From assembly GCA_964616755.1 (NCBI GenBank), contig CAZTSI010000011.1, positions 1-64,000 of the forward strand: a DNA stretch of 64,000 nucleotides, written 5' to 3'. Source of the stretch: CAYNFR01 sp964616755. Lineage in GTDB: Bacteria > Bacteroidota > Bacteroidia > Chitinophagales > Saprospiraceae. Position numbers and translations under genes: made by a program. The notes beneath the pieces are model-generated. The model saw only the letters and a program-made list of their open reading frames with translations, was not told where the DNA came from and ran no database searches. This document shows positions 1-8,810 of this stretch, one piece after another (the first letter of the stretch is position 1; every line of letters begins with the position of its first letter).

Positions 1-615
1 CTAGAAGATGATTTAGAAACGTCAGAATACTTTCTCACTTTCATGAATGATGCATTGAACTATTATCAAGAAGATCGAGAAGTTCTGTCTATTGGTGCAT
101 CTAATTATTTCGATTTACCGACCGAATCGAGTGATACGTTTTATTATTCAGTACCCGATTGCTATGGCTGGGCGACTTGGGCGGATAGATGGTCACTTCT
201 TATACAGGATGGAGAGTACATATTAGAGCAACTAAAGGCAAAAAATCAATTCCACCAATTTGATCTATATGGGTCGTATCCTTTTATAAAATTATTAAAA
301 AGAACTCTTCAAGGCAAGGCTAATAGTTGGGCAGTGCTGTGGTACGCTACTTCCTTTTTGTACAACAAAAAGAATGTATATCCTATCTATTCGCTGACAA
401 ATCATATCGGCCAGGGCGCTGAAGCGACACATGCCTCCAATGTGGATTTTAGTCAGGATATCTCGATGGCTGCGCGGCCACTCGTCGTTGGTGCCATCCC
501 TGTCGAACTAGATTATCGAATAAGAGTCAATCTCGCCTACCGTCGCCAATACTACAAAGGTTTGAAGGGAAAATTCAAATACATCTATCATCGACTTTGG
601 GGCATTTTACATTGA
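1..615 (+). CDS. Glycosyltransferase, HlpA-like GT-A family, 5' partial
   Basis: The reading frame is open from base 1, so the gene begins before the window; the first visible residues are LEDDLETSEYF. A hydrophobic residue followed by EDD is the usual metal/nucleotide-sugar motif of the family often annotated as hemolytic protein HlpA-like or sugar-nucleotide transferase, in which 'EDDL..S..FL.FMN.AL..Y' is typical. Further on, DCYGWATW, GSYPF and the SWAVLWYA stretch also match that family as I remember it. The N-terminal nucleotide-binding half is missing. It probably adds a sugar to a surface glycan, in line with the locus that follows, but it is on the opposite strand and converges on the aminotransferase gene 12 bases away, so it belongs to a different transcript. 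Acceptor and donor cannot be told. Confidence 0.75.
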   Translation, partial: LEDDLETSEYFLTFMNDALNYYQEDREVLSIGASNYFDLPTESSDTFYYSVPDCYGWATWADRWSLLIQDGEYILEQLKAKNQFHQFDLYGSYPFIKLLKRTLQGKANSWAVLWYATSFLYNKKNVYPIYSLTNHIGQGAEATHASNVDFSQDISMAARPLVVGAIPVELDYRIRVNLAYRRQYYKGLKGKFKYIYHRLWGILH

Positions 616-627
616 TGACTGCTACGG

Positions 628-1725
628 TCAAAAGCCATTGAGCAATTCAATAACCTTATATATCTCATCTTGTGTATTCCCATACGAACAAGGTAAGCTT
701 AGCGTAGTACTATGAATTTCTTCCGATATAGGAAAAGACACATTGGCGTCAAAATAACTATTTAAGGCCTTTTGTTTATGTGGTGCTACAGGATAGTGTA
801 TTTCAGTCTTTACATTATTCTCCAACAAATATGCTCTTAAGGCATCACGCTTCGTATGCCGTATATTAAAAATATGAAACGTATCATAATAATCGACATG
901 GCGATCTGGCAAAATNNNNNNNNNNAAGGAGTCATTCAAATAGTCGAAATAAATAGTAGCTAGTTTTCGCTTATGATTGACAAGTTGATCTAAATACTTC
1001 AATTTGACCGTAAGCATCGCGGCCTGAATTTCATCTAGTCGAGAATTATGTCCCGGGACTATATTATAATACTTAACATCGGAACCATAATTTCGCAGAC
1101 GACGCAAATTGGTTTGGTTATTATCCTCTTGACAAATAATGGCTCCGGCATCACCAAGAGCACCTAAATTTTTGGTTGGATAAAAACTGAAACAACCAAA
1201 ATCCCCAAAAGTACCGCTTAGGATATCTTTGTATTTTGCCCCATGCGATTGTGCACAATCTTCTATGAGTATAAGTTCATGCTTGTTGCAGATCTCTACA
1301 ATGGGGTCCATCTCGCAACATTTTCCATAAAGATGAACGACAATAATTGCCTTGGTCTTTGGACTAATGGCCGTTTCTATTAAGCTTGGATCGATATTAT
1401 AGGTTCTTATATCAGGCTCTACAAAAACAGGTTTACAACCAGCCTGTAATACGGCGAGAATTGTAGCAATATAAGTATTCGATGGCACGATGATCTCGGC
1501 GCCCTTTGGCAAGTTTAGCGATAAAATACTCAGCACCATAGCCTCCAAACCATTGCCCACGCCTATGCAATGTTTGGCTTGGTGATAGTTGGCAAACGAT
1601 ATTTCAAATTGCTTAACCTCATTACCCAAAATATACCATCCGCTATCAATCACTTTAGATGCAGCTGCCTTCAACTCATCAAAAATGGGGGCATTTACTT
1701 TTGCTAAGCTTTCATATTCAATCAT
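628..1725 (-). CDS. DegT/DnrJ/EryC1 family sugar aminotransferase, FdtB-like
   Basis: A PLP-dependent aminotransferase of the DegT/DnrJ/EryC1/StrS family. IEDCAQSHGA (about residues 154-163) holds the PLP-contacting Asp, and FYPTKNLGALGDAG (181-194) holds the Schiff-base lysine K185. Length (365 residues) is normal. Its start overlaps the stop of the FdtA-like ketoisomerase gene by 4 bases, so the two are translationally coupled. That pairing is the one known from dTDP-3-amino-3,6-dideoxyhexose synthesis: the isomerase moves the keto group from C4 to C3 and this enzyme aminates it. The sugar could be Fuc3N or Qui3N. Ten Ns at 916-925 fall inside the gene (residues 267-270 unknown), yet the frame agrees on both sides. 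No acetyltransferase follows in this window, so whether the amino sugar is acetylated is open. Confidence 0.9.
   Translation of the reverse strand: MIEYESLAKVNAPIFDELKAAASKVIDSGWYILGNEVKQFEISFANYHQAKHCIGVGNGLEAMVLSILSLNLPKGAEIIVPSNTYIATILAVLQAGCKPVFVEPDIRTYNIDPSLIETAISPKTKAIIVVHLYGKCCEMDPIVEICNKHELILIEDCAQSHGAKYKDILSGTFGDFGCFSFYPTKNLGALGDAGAIICQEDNNQTNLRRLRNYGSDVKYYNIVPGHNSRLDEIQAAMLTVKLKYLDQLVNHKRKLATIYFDYLNDSXXXXILPDRHVDYYDTFHIFNIRHTKRDALRAYLLENNVKTEIHYPVAPHKQKALNSYFDANVSFPISEEIHSTTLSLPCSYGNTQDEIYKVIELLNGF
916..925. other. Assembly gap of ten Ns
   Basis: Ten undetermined bases inside the aminotransferase gene. The frame is the same on both sides, which suggests the real gap length leaves the same remainder on division by three as ten, or that the Ns mark ambiguous bases rather than a placeholder. 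Confidence 0.99.
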
Positions 1726-2096
1726 ATCACATCTTCATAGGGTTCAAAAATATAATCTTCCGGATCGAAATAGCTCGAAGCGAGCACGAGAAGAACAGCG
1801 TCGGGAGAAAAATGATGCATCGTATGCCAATCTTCAGGAAACAGCAGTAAACATTTTTGCGGATTATCAAGATGAAAATCAGCTTTTTCTTGGCCATTAT
1901 TGTTGCTAATACAACACTTCCCGTGAATACAAATAGCGGCTTGCGTTGTTTGCACATGACGATGACCTCCTCGCACTGAGTCATCTACCCCATAGATATA
2001 AAATATCCGTTTGACATCAAAGGGCAATATCTTCTCTATGACCGTAAGATTTCCTCGCTTATCGGCAAAACTTTTTAGCTGTATCAATTCAGGCAT
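1722..2096 (-). CDS. FdtA-like dTDP-4-dehydro-6-deoxyglucose 3,4-ketoisomerase
   Basis: A 124-residue single-domain cupin of the FdtA/QdtA/WxcM C-terminal family. The motif RGGHRH (residues 42-47) carries the two histidines that in FdtA act in the active site, and FPEDWHTMHHFS plus LVLASSYFDPEDYI near the C-terminus are family hallmarks. It converts dTDP-4-keto-6-deoxyglucose to the 3-keto sugar, the substrate for the coupled aminotransferase whose start overlaps this stop by 4 bases. The gene lies 2 bases after the GT8-like gene in the same direction. The sequence does not let me decide between the galacto product (FdtA) and the gluco product (QdtA), so no symbol is given. RmlA and RmlB, needed to make the precursor, are not in the window. 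Confidence 0.88.
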   Translation of the reverse strand: MPELIQLKSFADKRGNLTVIEKILPFDVKRIFYIYGVDDSVRGGHRHVQTTQAAICIHGKCCISNNNGQEKADFHLDNPQKCLLLFPEDWHTMHHFSPDAVLLVLASSYFDPEDYIFEPYEDVI

Positions 2097-2098
2097 AC

Positions 2099-3088
2099 CT
2101 AGGCATAATCATTCAATGAGTAAATATGGTAAATGCCCATGACCTTACGCCACAAGCTAACAAGTATGTGCTTTAATCCTGAGGGGGTCTGTCGCGTACC
2201 ATTATAATCGCGACGCTCATAAACCTCAGATACTCTCGCGTTCATCTTTAAAAGATCCTTTATGTACGGCGAATAAAAAACATTCAAAAACGCCGATGAT
2301 ATTTCTTTACGGCCAAGCTCTACCGTATGGTCAGTATAAAATTTTAAATAATGATAATGGTAAAATATAGGCTCAAATTTCCTCATCGTTGTAAGCTCTT
2401 GGCAGATAATTTCATCCCCTTCGCTTTCGCAATTGTATTGTTGAATATTCCAAACTGCAAGACCTGCCCCAAGATGTTGAACCACATGAACCCCTTCAAA
2501 TCTTGTAGGCCAATCATCCAAATATTTTTGATCACCAAACTTCCCATCCTCATGCCGATTATAACACCACTCTTCGCAGGCATCGCACCACCAATCTAGC
2601 GCCGTCATGCCTAGCTTATCATTTTTGAATGACACAAACTGCACACAAAATATACCACTTAGTTTGGATATATCATATTTATGGGTATATCGATGTGGAG
2701 TTATAAAAATAGACGCTCCCTGGTCTTCCTCAAAAATCACTGAGGGGTCATTATAAAACTTCATGTCTGCATCGACATATGTACAAATATCTAGCGAATA
2801 ATGCACTATACAATAGCGGGTAAAATGTGATGCGCATGTCCAGCAATACTCCGTAGTGGTGCGATCATTTTTTATACGCAACATTCGCTCATCTTCAAAT
2901 TCAGCTAAATGTACGACTGTCATATTCGGAAGAGATAATGCCGCTAGTACATGCGCACACAAACTATCAAAAGCGAGCACGTATAAATGAAAATCTGCAC
3001 AATTCGTCGCCAATGAATCATACAACACTATACCTCTCGTCAAATAATTACTATCAAAAAGAGTACAAAAATTTAATCGCTGACTCAT
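2099..3088 (-). CDS. Glycosyltransferase, GT8-like fold
   Basis: A 329-residue soluble protein with a GT-A type N-terminus: NFCTLFDSNYLTRGIVLYDSL is the usual start of GT8-like proteins, and YVDADMKF holds a DxD-type motif (DAD, residues 106-108) that would bind the metal and nucleotide sugar. QHLGAGLAVWNIQ and the later HYHYLKFY stretch resemble the C-terminal half of the same group. It overlaps the methyltransferase upstream by 4 bases (ATGA) and ends 2 bases before the ketoisomerase, so it is part of the same operon. It probably transfers a sugar to a growing surface glycan. Donor and acceptor cannot be read from sequence. Confidence 0.78.
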   Translation of the reverse strand: MSQRLNFCTLFDSNYLTRGIVLYDSLATNCADFHLYVLAFDSLCAHVLAALSLPNMTVVHLAEFEDERMLRIKNDRTTTEYCWTCASHFTRYCIVHYSLDICTYVDADMKFYNDPSVIFEEDQGASIFITPHRYTHKYDISKLSGIFCVQFVSFKNDKLGMTALDWWCDACEEWCYNRHEDGKFGDQKYLDDWPTRFEGVHVVQHLGAGLAVWNIQQYNCESEGDEIICQELTTMRKFEPIFYHYHYLKFYTDHTVELGRKEISSAFLNVFYSPYIKDLLKMNARVSEVYERRDYNGTRQTPSGLKHILVSLWRKVMGIYHIYSLNDYA

Positions 3089-3804
3089 TCTTCCATTTTT
3101 CGAGCAACCACAATATTATCCAGATAAAAATCAGGATTAGCGGGCAGTAGCTTAAGGATGATACCCAAAATATTAATGGGGCACATGATCAATAGTGTAG
3201 ATAACTGTTTCACCACTGGAATGGGTCGAGTGAGTTTGTAAATATAAGCATTCAACAATTGCATGATGGCACTGACATCCTTGGTCAACTTATCTTGCTC
3301 GATGACTTTAAATCCATTTTTTTCAAAAATGTATCGAAGTCCAAATGAACTATATCGCGCGTAGTCATAAGGCTGCTCGTGCTCATCCCAAATAAATGGC
3401 ACCGTCAATAAACAATAGCCGCCAGGCCTTAAGACCCGATGTATTTCTGATAGCATTAATTGCGGTTCAAAAACATGTTCAAGAACTTGATTACATAATA
3501 TACTGTCAAACGTGGCATCGCCAAAAGGGAAATGTTTTCCATCAAAATAAACATCAATATGCTCATCTTTATGATCATGACCCGACGAATCTGTATCCAT
3601 GCCAATATACGAGTCCGTCTGAAATAACTCTTGATATGGCTTAGCACCACAGCCGACGTCTAGCAATTGACCCTTGAGATAATGCGCATATTTTCGCACC
3701 CCATCAACCAAACCCTTACGTGCATGATAAAAGGGATTAATAACAATACCAATGATCCCCGGATAAAACATTTGTCTAGCAAGTATCAATTTCAATTTAC
3801 TCAT
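3085..3804 (-). CDS. Class I SAM-dependent methyltransferase (Methyltransf_11 type)
   Basis: Residues 47-56 (LLDVGCGAKP) are the SAM-binding glycine-rich motif I. DSILCNQVLEHVFEPQLMLSEI and RVLRPGGYCLLTVPF are the later motifs of Methyltransf_11 proteins. At 239 residues it is a bare catalytic domain with a short C-terminal extension. It overlaps its neighbours on both sides (8 bases with the upstream MetW-like gene, 4 with the downstream glycosyltransferase), a tight operon. In this setting it most likely methylates a sugar or a glycan intermediate; a small-molecule role cannot be excluded. Confidence 0.85.
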   Translation of the reverse strand: MSKLKLILARQMFYPGIIGIVINPFYHARKGLVDGVRKYAHYLKGQLLDVGCGAKPYQELFQTDSYIGMDTDSSGHDHKDEHIDVYFDGKHFPFGDATFDSILCNQVLEHVFEPQLMLSEIHRVLRPGGYCLLTVPFIWDEHEQPYDYARYSSFGLRYIFEKNGFKVIEQDKLTKDVSAIMQLLNAYIYKLTRPIPVVKQLSTLLIMCPINILGIILKLLPANPDFYLDNIVVARKMEE

Positions 3805-4444
3805 GAATAGCTAGTTTGATAACGAATACTTTTCCAAATAAGTTTGGCCAATAGCCTGCTAAGGTATCCAGCCATCTATGTCCGCTAGGGACAACTTTAT
3901 ACTCCACGATATCAAGCCCACCTGTCTCTTCCACTAATTGTTTTAAATCTGATAAAGAAAGTTGATGGATATGGCCAGTGCTATACCAATGATAACCATA
4001 TAACATTTTTCTTGGCATTCGCCCCTTGAATAAAAGCTCGAAGCGATTCAAAATATAGGCAAAATTAGGAAACGATAGCACAATAGATTTTTTGGCCAAA
4101 CGCTTCATTTCATTAAGAGCAACTTCCGGATACATCAACATTTGAATGGTGACATTGCAAAGAGCTATATCAAAAGTTTTATCTTCAAAAGCAATAACTT
4201 CATCAATACGACCTTGTACGACATCTAAACCTCGATCTTTGCAAACTTCTACACCTGAAGTTGAAAATTCAATACCCTTTACAGTTGCTTGTTTCTCGGC
4301 TATCATTTTTAAAGCTAACGAACCCTCGCCACAAGCTAAATCGATAACAGAAGCTCCTTGATCAATATACGATAATACACAAGGATATTCTGGTCTGTTT
4401 TCGATAAATCCATTTTTGTATTGGTAATCTCTATTATCGTTCAT
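3797..4444 (-). CDS. MetW-like SAM-dependent methyltransferase
   Basis: The SAM site is VIDLACGEGS (residues 33-42). The pattern GIEFSTSGVEVCKDRGL, then SFPNFAYILNRFELLFKGRMP and WYSTGHIHQLSLSDL, follows MetW (methionine biosynthesis protein W family) closely, including its length of about 200-215 residues. MetW normally works beside MetX in homoserine acetylation, but no met gene is present here and the gene sits in a glycan operon, so I infer a methyltransferase role on a sugar or lipid-linked intermediate. It is the first of several overlapping genes after a 24-base gap from the upstream glycosyltransferase. Confidence 0.8.
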   Translation of the reverse strand: MNDNRDYQYKNGFIENRPEYPCVLSYIDQGASVIDLACGEGSLALKMIAEKQATVKGIEFSTSGVEVCKDRGLDVVQGRIDEVIAFEDKTFDIALCNVTIQMLMYPEVALNEMKRLAKKSIVLSFPNFAYILNRFELLFKGRMPRKMLYGYHWYSTGHIHQLSLSDLKQLVEETGGLDIVEYKVVPSGHRWLDTLAGYWPNLFGKVFVIKLAIHE

Positions 4445-4468
4445 ACTGAAATGATGATTTAACAGGAT

Positions 4469-5227
4469 TTAATGCAAAAATACGGCTCTTACAGTTATTA
4501 ACAGATGTAGCCATATAGTATCTAATACGCCAAAATGCCTTTTAAACACACCAAAGCGATCTACCCATGATCGAATTTTTTGTTGTTGCGATGTCCCGCC
4601 CGTAAGATAACTGCTGATATAAAATGGGATCCTAAAACAACTCTTCGAGCGTTGTACACAAGTAATCATCCAATCCAAATCAGCGCTCAAATTATCCGCA
4701 CGAAACAGCGGCGCCAAGGCGCGCTTTACTACAAACGATTGGTGACAAACGACCATTCCCTTTCGAAAACTCGATACACTTAAGCTCAATGGTAGTTTTC
4801 GCGTTGTATAATCTGATCTTGTGCCTAACTCATTATACATTTTATCAACAAGAATGGTTTCACCATAATATATGTCGCGATGATCTTCTAGGATATTCTC
4901 TATTAGCGTCGAAATAGTGGTTTCGCTATAAAATCTATCCCCCGCATTCATGAATATCACATATTCACCAGTTGCCCTCCTTAATCCCTTATTCATGGCA
5001 TCATAAATGCCTTCATCTGGCTCACTTGTATAATGCAAATGGGGACGCCGTTGAATTTCATTCTTCAAAAAAGGCAAAGTACTATCATTGGATCCTCCAT
5101 CAATGATTATGAACTCTATCCATTCTTGAAGTGGATCAATGGTACTGAATGTTCTTATAAGTCCAGCCACATTATTATAGCTGATCGTAATCACCGATAG
5201 CAAAATAGTGTGATTAGCTGTATTCAA
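4469..5227 (-). CDS. Family 2 glycosyltransferase (WcaA/WcaE-like)
   Basis: A compact GT2 enzyme of 252 residues. SVITISYNN (11-19) and IIIDGGSNDST (40-50) form the nucleotide-binding part; TSEPDEGIYDAMNKG (68-81) and GEYVIFMNAGDRFY (87-100) are characteristic of the WcaE/PglI-like subgroup, in which NAGD replaces the common DxD. There is no membrane segment, so it acts on the cytoplasmic face on a lipid-linked sugar. Its start codon directly abuts the stop of the YfhO gene upstream. The donor sugar is unknown. Confidence 0.87.
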   Translation of the reverse strand: MNTANHTILLSVITISYNNVAGLIRTFSTIDPLQEWIEFIIIDGGSNDSTLPFLKNEIQRRPHLHYTSEPDEGIYDAMNKGLRRATGEYVIFMNAGDRFYSETTISTLIENILEDHRDIYYGETILVDKMYNELGTRSDYTTRKLPLSLSVSSFRKGMVVCHQSFVVKRALAPLFRADNLSADLDWMITCVQRSKSCFRIPFYISSYLTGGTSQQQKIRSWVDRFGVFKRHFGVLDTIWLHLLITVRAVFLH

Positions 5228-7684
5228 TTAGGCCGTTTTTTGTGCTTTATATCGATCCCATTCCGGCCGTAACAGGAAATACAATACACCTAAACATCCC
5301 ATTACCAATAACCACCAAGATACCATCGAGATAGACTCTCCTTGGGCATAAACGACTGGCTTAAACTCAAAGACAATTTCGTGCTGACCTGAGGGAACGC
5401 GCATCGCTCGAAGTAGGTAATTGGCTCTGATATGCTTTTGTTCTTGACCGTCAATGTAGGATTTCCAATCCCGGTTGCCGTTGTACCAAATTTCTGAAAA
5501 AACAGCTAACTGGTCACTAGCGGCGGATGTTCGATACACCAATCTATCTGGCTCATAAGTGACCAACTCTATGGTAGCCGCTGGGTCAAAGCTTGGTTGC
5601 CAGCCCCCCACTTGATCCGTAAACTCCTCCACTAGTACTACCGCCGAGTTAGCTGGATCCATTCTCGCTAGTGTATTAAACTCTTGATCGGGGTTCTGAA
5701 CTGGGGCAATATTTTTTACAAACCAAGCATTGCCAAGTGCATTGACATTGACTTGAAGTCCAGGCCCATCATCTGTATTAACAATGAAATATTTCGTATT
5801 GAGCATATTGTATATCGCTTGATTATTAGCCGCGATATACTTAGTTAACACATCTTGAAAGCGTCGCAATTTGGCAGGATCATAACCACCAACTGTATTA
5901 TGAAAATACGATGCTTGCGAACTATTATTGGTATTGATGGTCATGTCTTGGACACGATAGCGGGCTCTATCCTTCTCCATATTACGGATTTGTTGATCCA
6001 CTGGACGCATTGCAAAATTTTCCTCCTTAGAACGACTTGCATTTTTGAAATCGCTATGTTCAATGTATCGATTGCTGACACCCCACACATCAAATACGAT
6101 CAACACCCCTATGATAGGGAAAGCAATATATTTTTTAAGTTTTCCTTGAAGGTACAACCAAATAAACCCACTTACTAAAGCTACTAAAAAGAAGGAGCGC
6201 CAAGCATCACCACTAAATAAATCTTTACGATCACTGACAAATATAGACACATCCACCCCTTGCCCAACATAGCGCTGATCAGAGGCAGCACTAAAGTCAA
6301 ACATGTTAGTGCCAAATAAAGCTAAGCCCAATAACGGCACTAAAAACATACCCGTTGCGATGTATAATTTTTTGGTCATTTCTGCAATCTCCGCTGCCGT
6401 CGTTTTGGTATTCGTTGATCGCACTTTTTCAATAGTCATAAAAGCCATGATAGCGAGTAGTGGCAAGAAAAACAACACAGCATTAAGGATTGATTGAGGA
6501 GCTCGAAACTTATTGTACATAGGCAAAATGTCAAATAAGAGCTTATTGAGTGGCGCTATATGACTACCCATCGCACAAAGAGTCAGAAAAAGAGTACCTA
6601 GCCCAATCCACCATTTTATTGACCCTTTGACAAGAAATAGGCCTAAGACAAATAAGAAAAATAAACTTACTCCCATGTACATAGGACCTACTGTCGTGAG
6701 TAACTGTCCCCAATACAAGGGTGCTCGCTCAATGCGATATTTCTTAAAACTTTCGCTATTACGACTGACCTTTTCTGCTGAGCCGCCACCAACGAAGCCT
6801 GGTAAAACATAGGACGCCATAACATCTCGCCAATCGCTCGACCATTGCATGGCATATTCAAAATCAAGACCTCCATCTTTGGATTCAGCTCCAGCCTCGG
6901 GAGTTAAAATCATTGGGCCCCTCAGCGTTTGTTTAGAATAGTCGTATACGCTCAGCATTCGCGTACTATTAGCGCCAAAAGCAATAGCCCCTGCCAATAG
7001 AACTGTAGCACCTCCCTTAAGAAGGGTGTCAAATTGTTTGCTGCGAATCGCTTCTACCAGTTTAACTATTGCATAGACCCCAAACATCAAGAAGATATAA
7101 TAGGTCATTTGAGGATGCTGTTGATAGAGGGCTGCCGTTAAGCCCAAACTAAATATAAGCCAGCCAAATAAATACCGCCGCTGCTCAAAAATCTTAAACA
7201 CCCCTAAAATTAACAAGGGTGTAGCCGCCAATGTAGCGATTTTACTATAATGCCCAGCTTGCCACAACATGACATTAGGTGTCGCCAAAGCCGTTACGAT
7301 GGCCAGGGGTACCGCAATTAGTGGCGTGCAGCCGAGCTGAAAGTATAAAAAGTAAGCAAAGATCATGATTGAGAAGTATAGACCAATCGGTGCGTCCATG
7401 CCGAGTTCAAATACCCGTAAGACTGAATGAATCTTATTGTGCTTCATCGGCACCCACATAAGGCGGGGCATGCCACCAAACTGAGCATTGCTCCAGAGGT
7501 AGGTTTCTTTACCAGTTTTTTTGGTGTATTCCTCTACCTCGCCAGCTGCTTGCGAACCGGCTACAATATCATCCATGCTTAGTCGCTTACCCTCCAGTTG
7601 CGGATAAAAATATACCATGCTCGCCAGACACAATACAACTATGGCTAAAATATGGGGTAGTGATTTTTTTAATAATTCCTTCAT
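5228..7684 (-). CDS. YfhO family multi-pass membrane protein
   Basis: An 818-residue protein with about a dozen hydrophobic segments between residues 10 and 560, a soluble region, and a last membrane segment near 785-808. YfhO proteins have this layout: a GT-C type transmembrane part and a C-terminal extracytoplasmic domain. Visible YfhO-like features are the N-terminal LSMDDIVAGSQAAGEV, GGMPRLM, the long loop with MQWSSDWRD, and MLNTKYFIVN near the start of the C-terminal domain. In Gram-positives YfhO is linked to glycosylation of lipoteichoic acid; here it presumably glycosylates a cell-surface polymer or lipid. It is followed without a gap by a family 2 glycosyltransferase. A weak promoter-like element lies about 50 bases upstream. 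Confidence 0.88.
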   Translation of the reverse strand: MKELLKKSLPHILAIVVLCLASMVYFYPQLEGKRLSMDDIVAGSQAAGEVEEYTKKTGKETYLWSNAQFGGMPRLMWVPMKHNKIHSVLRVFELGMDAPIGLYFSIMIFAYFLYFQLGCTPLIAVPLAIVTALATPNVMLWQAGHYSKIATLAATPLLILGVFKIFEQRRYLFGWLIFSLGLTAALYQQHPQMTYYIFLMFGVYAIVKLVEAIRSKQFDTLLKGGATVLLAGAIAFGANSTRMLSVYDYSKQTLRGPMILTPEAGAESKDGGLDFEYAMQWSSDWRDVMASYVLPGFVGGGSAEKVSRNSESFKKYRIERAPLYWGQLLTTVGPMYMGVSLFFLFVLGLFLVKGSIKWWIGLGTLFLTLCAMGSHIAPLNKLLFDILPMYNKFRAPQSILNAVLFFLPLLAIMAFMTIEKVRSTNTKTTAAEIAEMTKKLYIATGMFLVPLLGLALFGTNMFDFSAASDQRYVGQGVDVSIFVSDRKDLFSGDAWRSFFLVALVSGFIWLYLQGKLKKYIAFPIIGVLIVFDVWGVSNRYIEHSDFKNASRSKEENFAMRPVDQQIRNMEKDRARYRVQDMTINTNNSSQASYFHNTVGGYDPAKLRRFQDVLTKYIAANNQAIYNMLNTKYFIVNTDDGPGLQVNVNALGNAWFVKNIAPVQNPDQEFNTLARMDPANSAVVLVEEFTDQVGGWQPSFDPAATIELVTYEPDRLVYRTSAASDQLAVFSEIWYNGNRDWKSYIDGQEQKHIRANYLLRAMRVPSGQHEIVFEFKPVVYAQGESISMVSWWLLVMGCLGVLYFLLRPEWDRYKAQKTA

Positions 7685-7734
7685 GGTTCTAACTTTTTCT
7701 TATTGAGTATCGTAGCTCGGCAAAACAAAAACAG

Positions 7735-7742
7735 CAAAAGTG
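7735..7742 (-). promoter_or_regulatory. Possible -7 element upstream of the YfhO gene
   Basis: Read on the minus strand this is CACTTTTG, one base off the Bacteroidota -7 consensus TAnnTTTG, about 50 bases before the YfhO start and inside the only sizable gap in this part of the glycan locus. I see no clear TTG element at -33, so this is weak. Confidence 0.3.
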
Positions 7743-7778
7743 GTTTCGTTTTTTCCGTTTACATTTCATTTGTCAGGT

Positions 7779-8810
7779 TTATTTATAAAAATTGCGTTCA
7801 AACGCCACAAATTTAGACTTTCCTAGGACTATCACTTCCCAAAAAGCACGTATAAATCCGAGGCCGTATCCAATCAGTTGAACAAAGCTCGTAACTATGG
7901 ATAAGAGTGCAACACTTACGTCTTTATTCTTGATCAAGGAATCGACAAAGATGATAGCAACATACAGCCCTAATGGCCACAAAAATTGCCAGTCTATCCA
8001 AAAACCAAGACATATCATGCCTATCGTACCTAACACAAAAACAGTCGGCGCCAGATGCACAGGCTTAAGCGTTCCCGCATGTTTCTTAGACAAATGTATT
8101 CTGGCAATGCCCGAATTATGCACTTGCTTATAATATTGTGAAAGCTTAGTACGCCGCTTATGAAAGACAAAGGCCTCTTTTATCAATCCCGTGCTAAATC
8201 CCTCATTCATTAAACGAATGCTCAAGTCGATATCTTCCCCAAATCGCATATCCGCAAAACCACCAGTGCGCTTGAAGACTGGCAAAGAAATGCCCATATT
8301 GAAACTGCGCGGAAAGAATTTATCCAGATTTTCGCCGCCTCCCCGGATGCCGCCAGTCGTAAAAAATGAGGTCATGGAATAATTAATCGCCTTTTGCAAA
8401 GGAGTAAAGCTAGGCAATGCTTTATCCGGCCCACCATACGCATCCATGTAGCGAGCTTGTAGTGAAGTACGAACTATAGAGATATATTTTGATGGAATAA
8501 TACAATCCGAATCCAAAATGATGAAATAATTTCCCTTAGCCAGCGCCATGCCGTAATTGCGGCTGCCCCCTGGACCACTATTAGCTTTATAATAATATTG
8601 AATCGAAAGCTTAGAGGAATATTGCTTTACGATATCATCGCAGAGGACTTTTGACCCATCTTCTACTATGACAACATCAAAATTGGGATCGGTTTGTTCG
8701 CTTAGACTCGCTAGCAATTCATCGACTTCTTCAGGACGATCATATACAGGAACAATTATAGAGAATACTAACTCATCTTGACGCCCTGACAAATCTCGAC
8801 GATCTATCAT
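7779..8810 (-). CDS. Family 2 glycosyltransferase with C-terminal membrane segments
   Basis: GT2 catalytic domain in residues 15-245: FSIIVPVYDRPEEVDELLASL at the N-terminus, VVIVEDGS (47-54), the DSD metal motif (100-102) in YFIILDSDCIIP, and a GEDIDLSIRL stretch that supplies the usual ED acid pair. Residues about 247-330 contain two or three membrane segments, as in membrane-anchored GT2 enzymes. The start codon abuts the stop of the upstream membrane protein gene. Probably a glycan assembly enzyme at the inner membrane. Confidence 0.88.
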   Translation of the reverse strand: MIDRRDLSGRQDELVFSIIVPVYDRPEEVDELLASLSEQTDPNFDVVIVEDGSKVLCDDIVKQYSSKLSIQYYYKANSGPGGSRNYGMALAKGNYFIILDSDCIIPSKYISIVRTSLQARYMDAYGGPDKALPSFTPLQKAINYSMTSFFTTGGIRGGGENLDKFFPRSFNMGISLPVFKRTGGFADMRFGEDIDLSIRLMNEGFSTGLIKEAFVFHKRRTKLSQYYKQVHNSGIARIHLSKKHAGTLKPVHLAPTVFVLGTIGMICLGFWIDWQFLWPLGLYVAIIFVDSLIKNKDVSVALLSIVTSFVQLIGYGLGFIRAFWEVIVLGKSKFVAFERNFYK

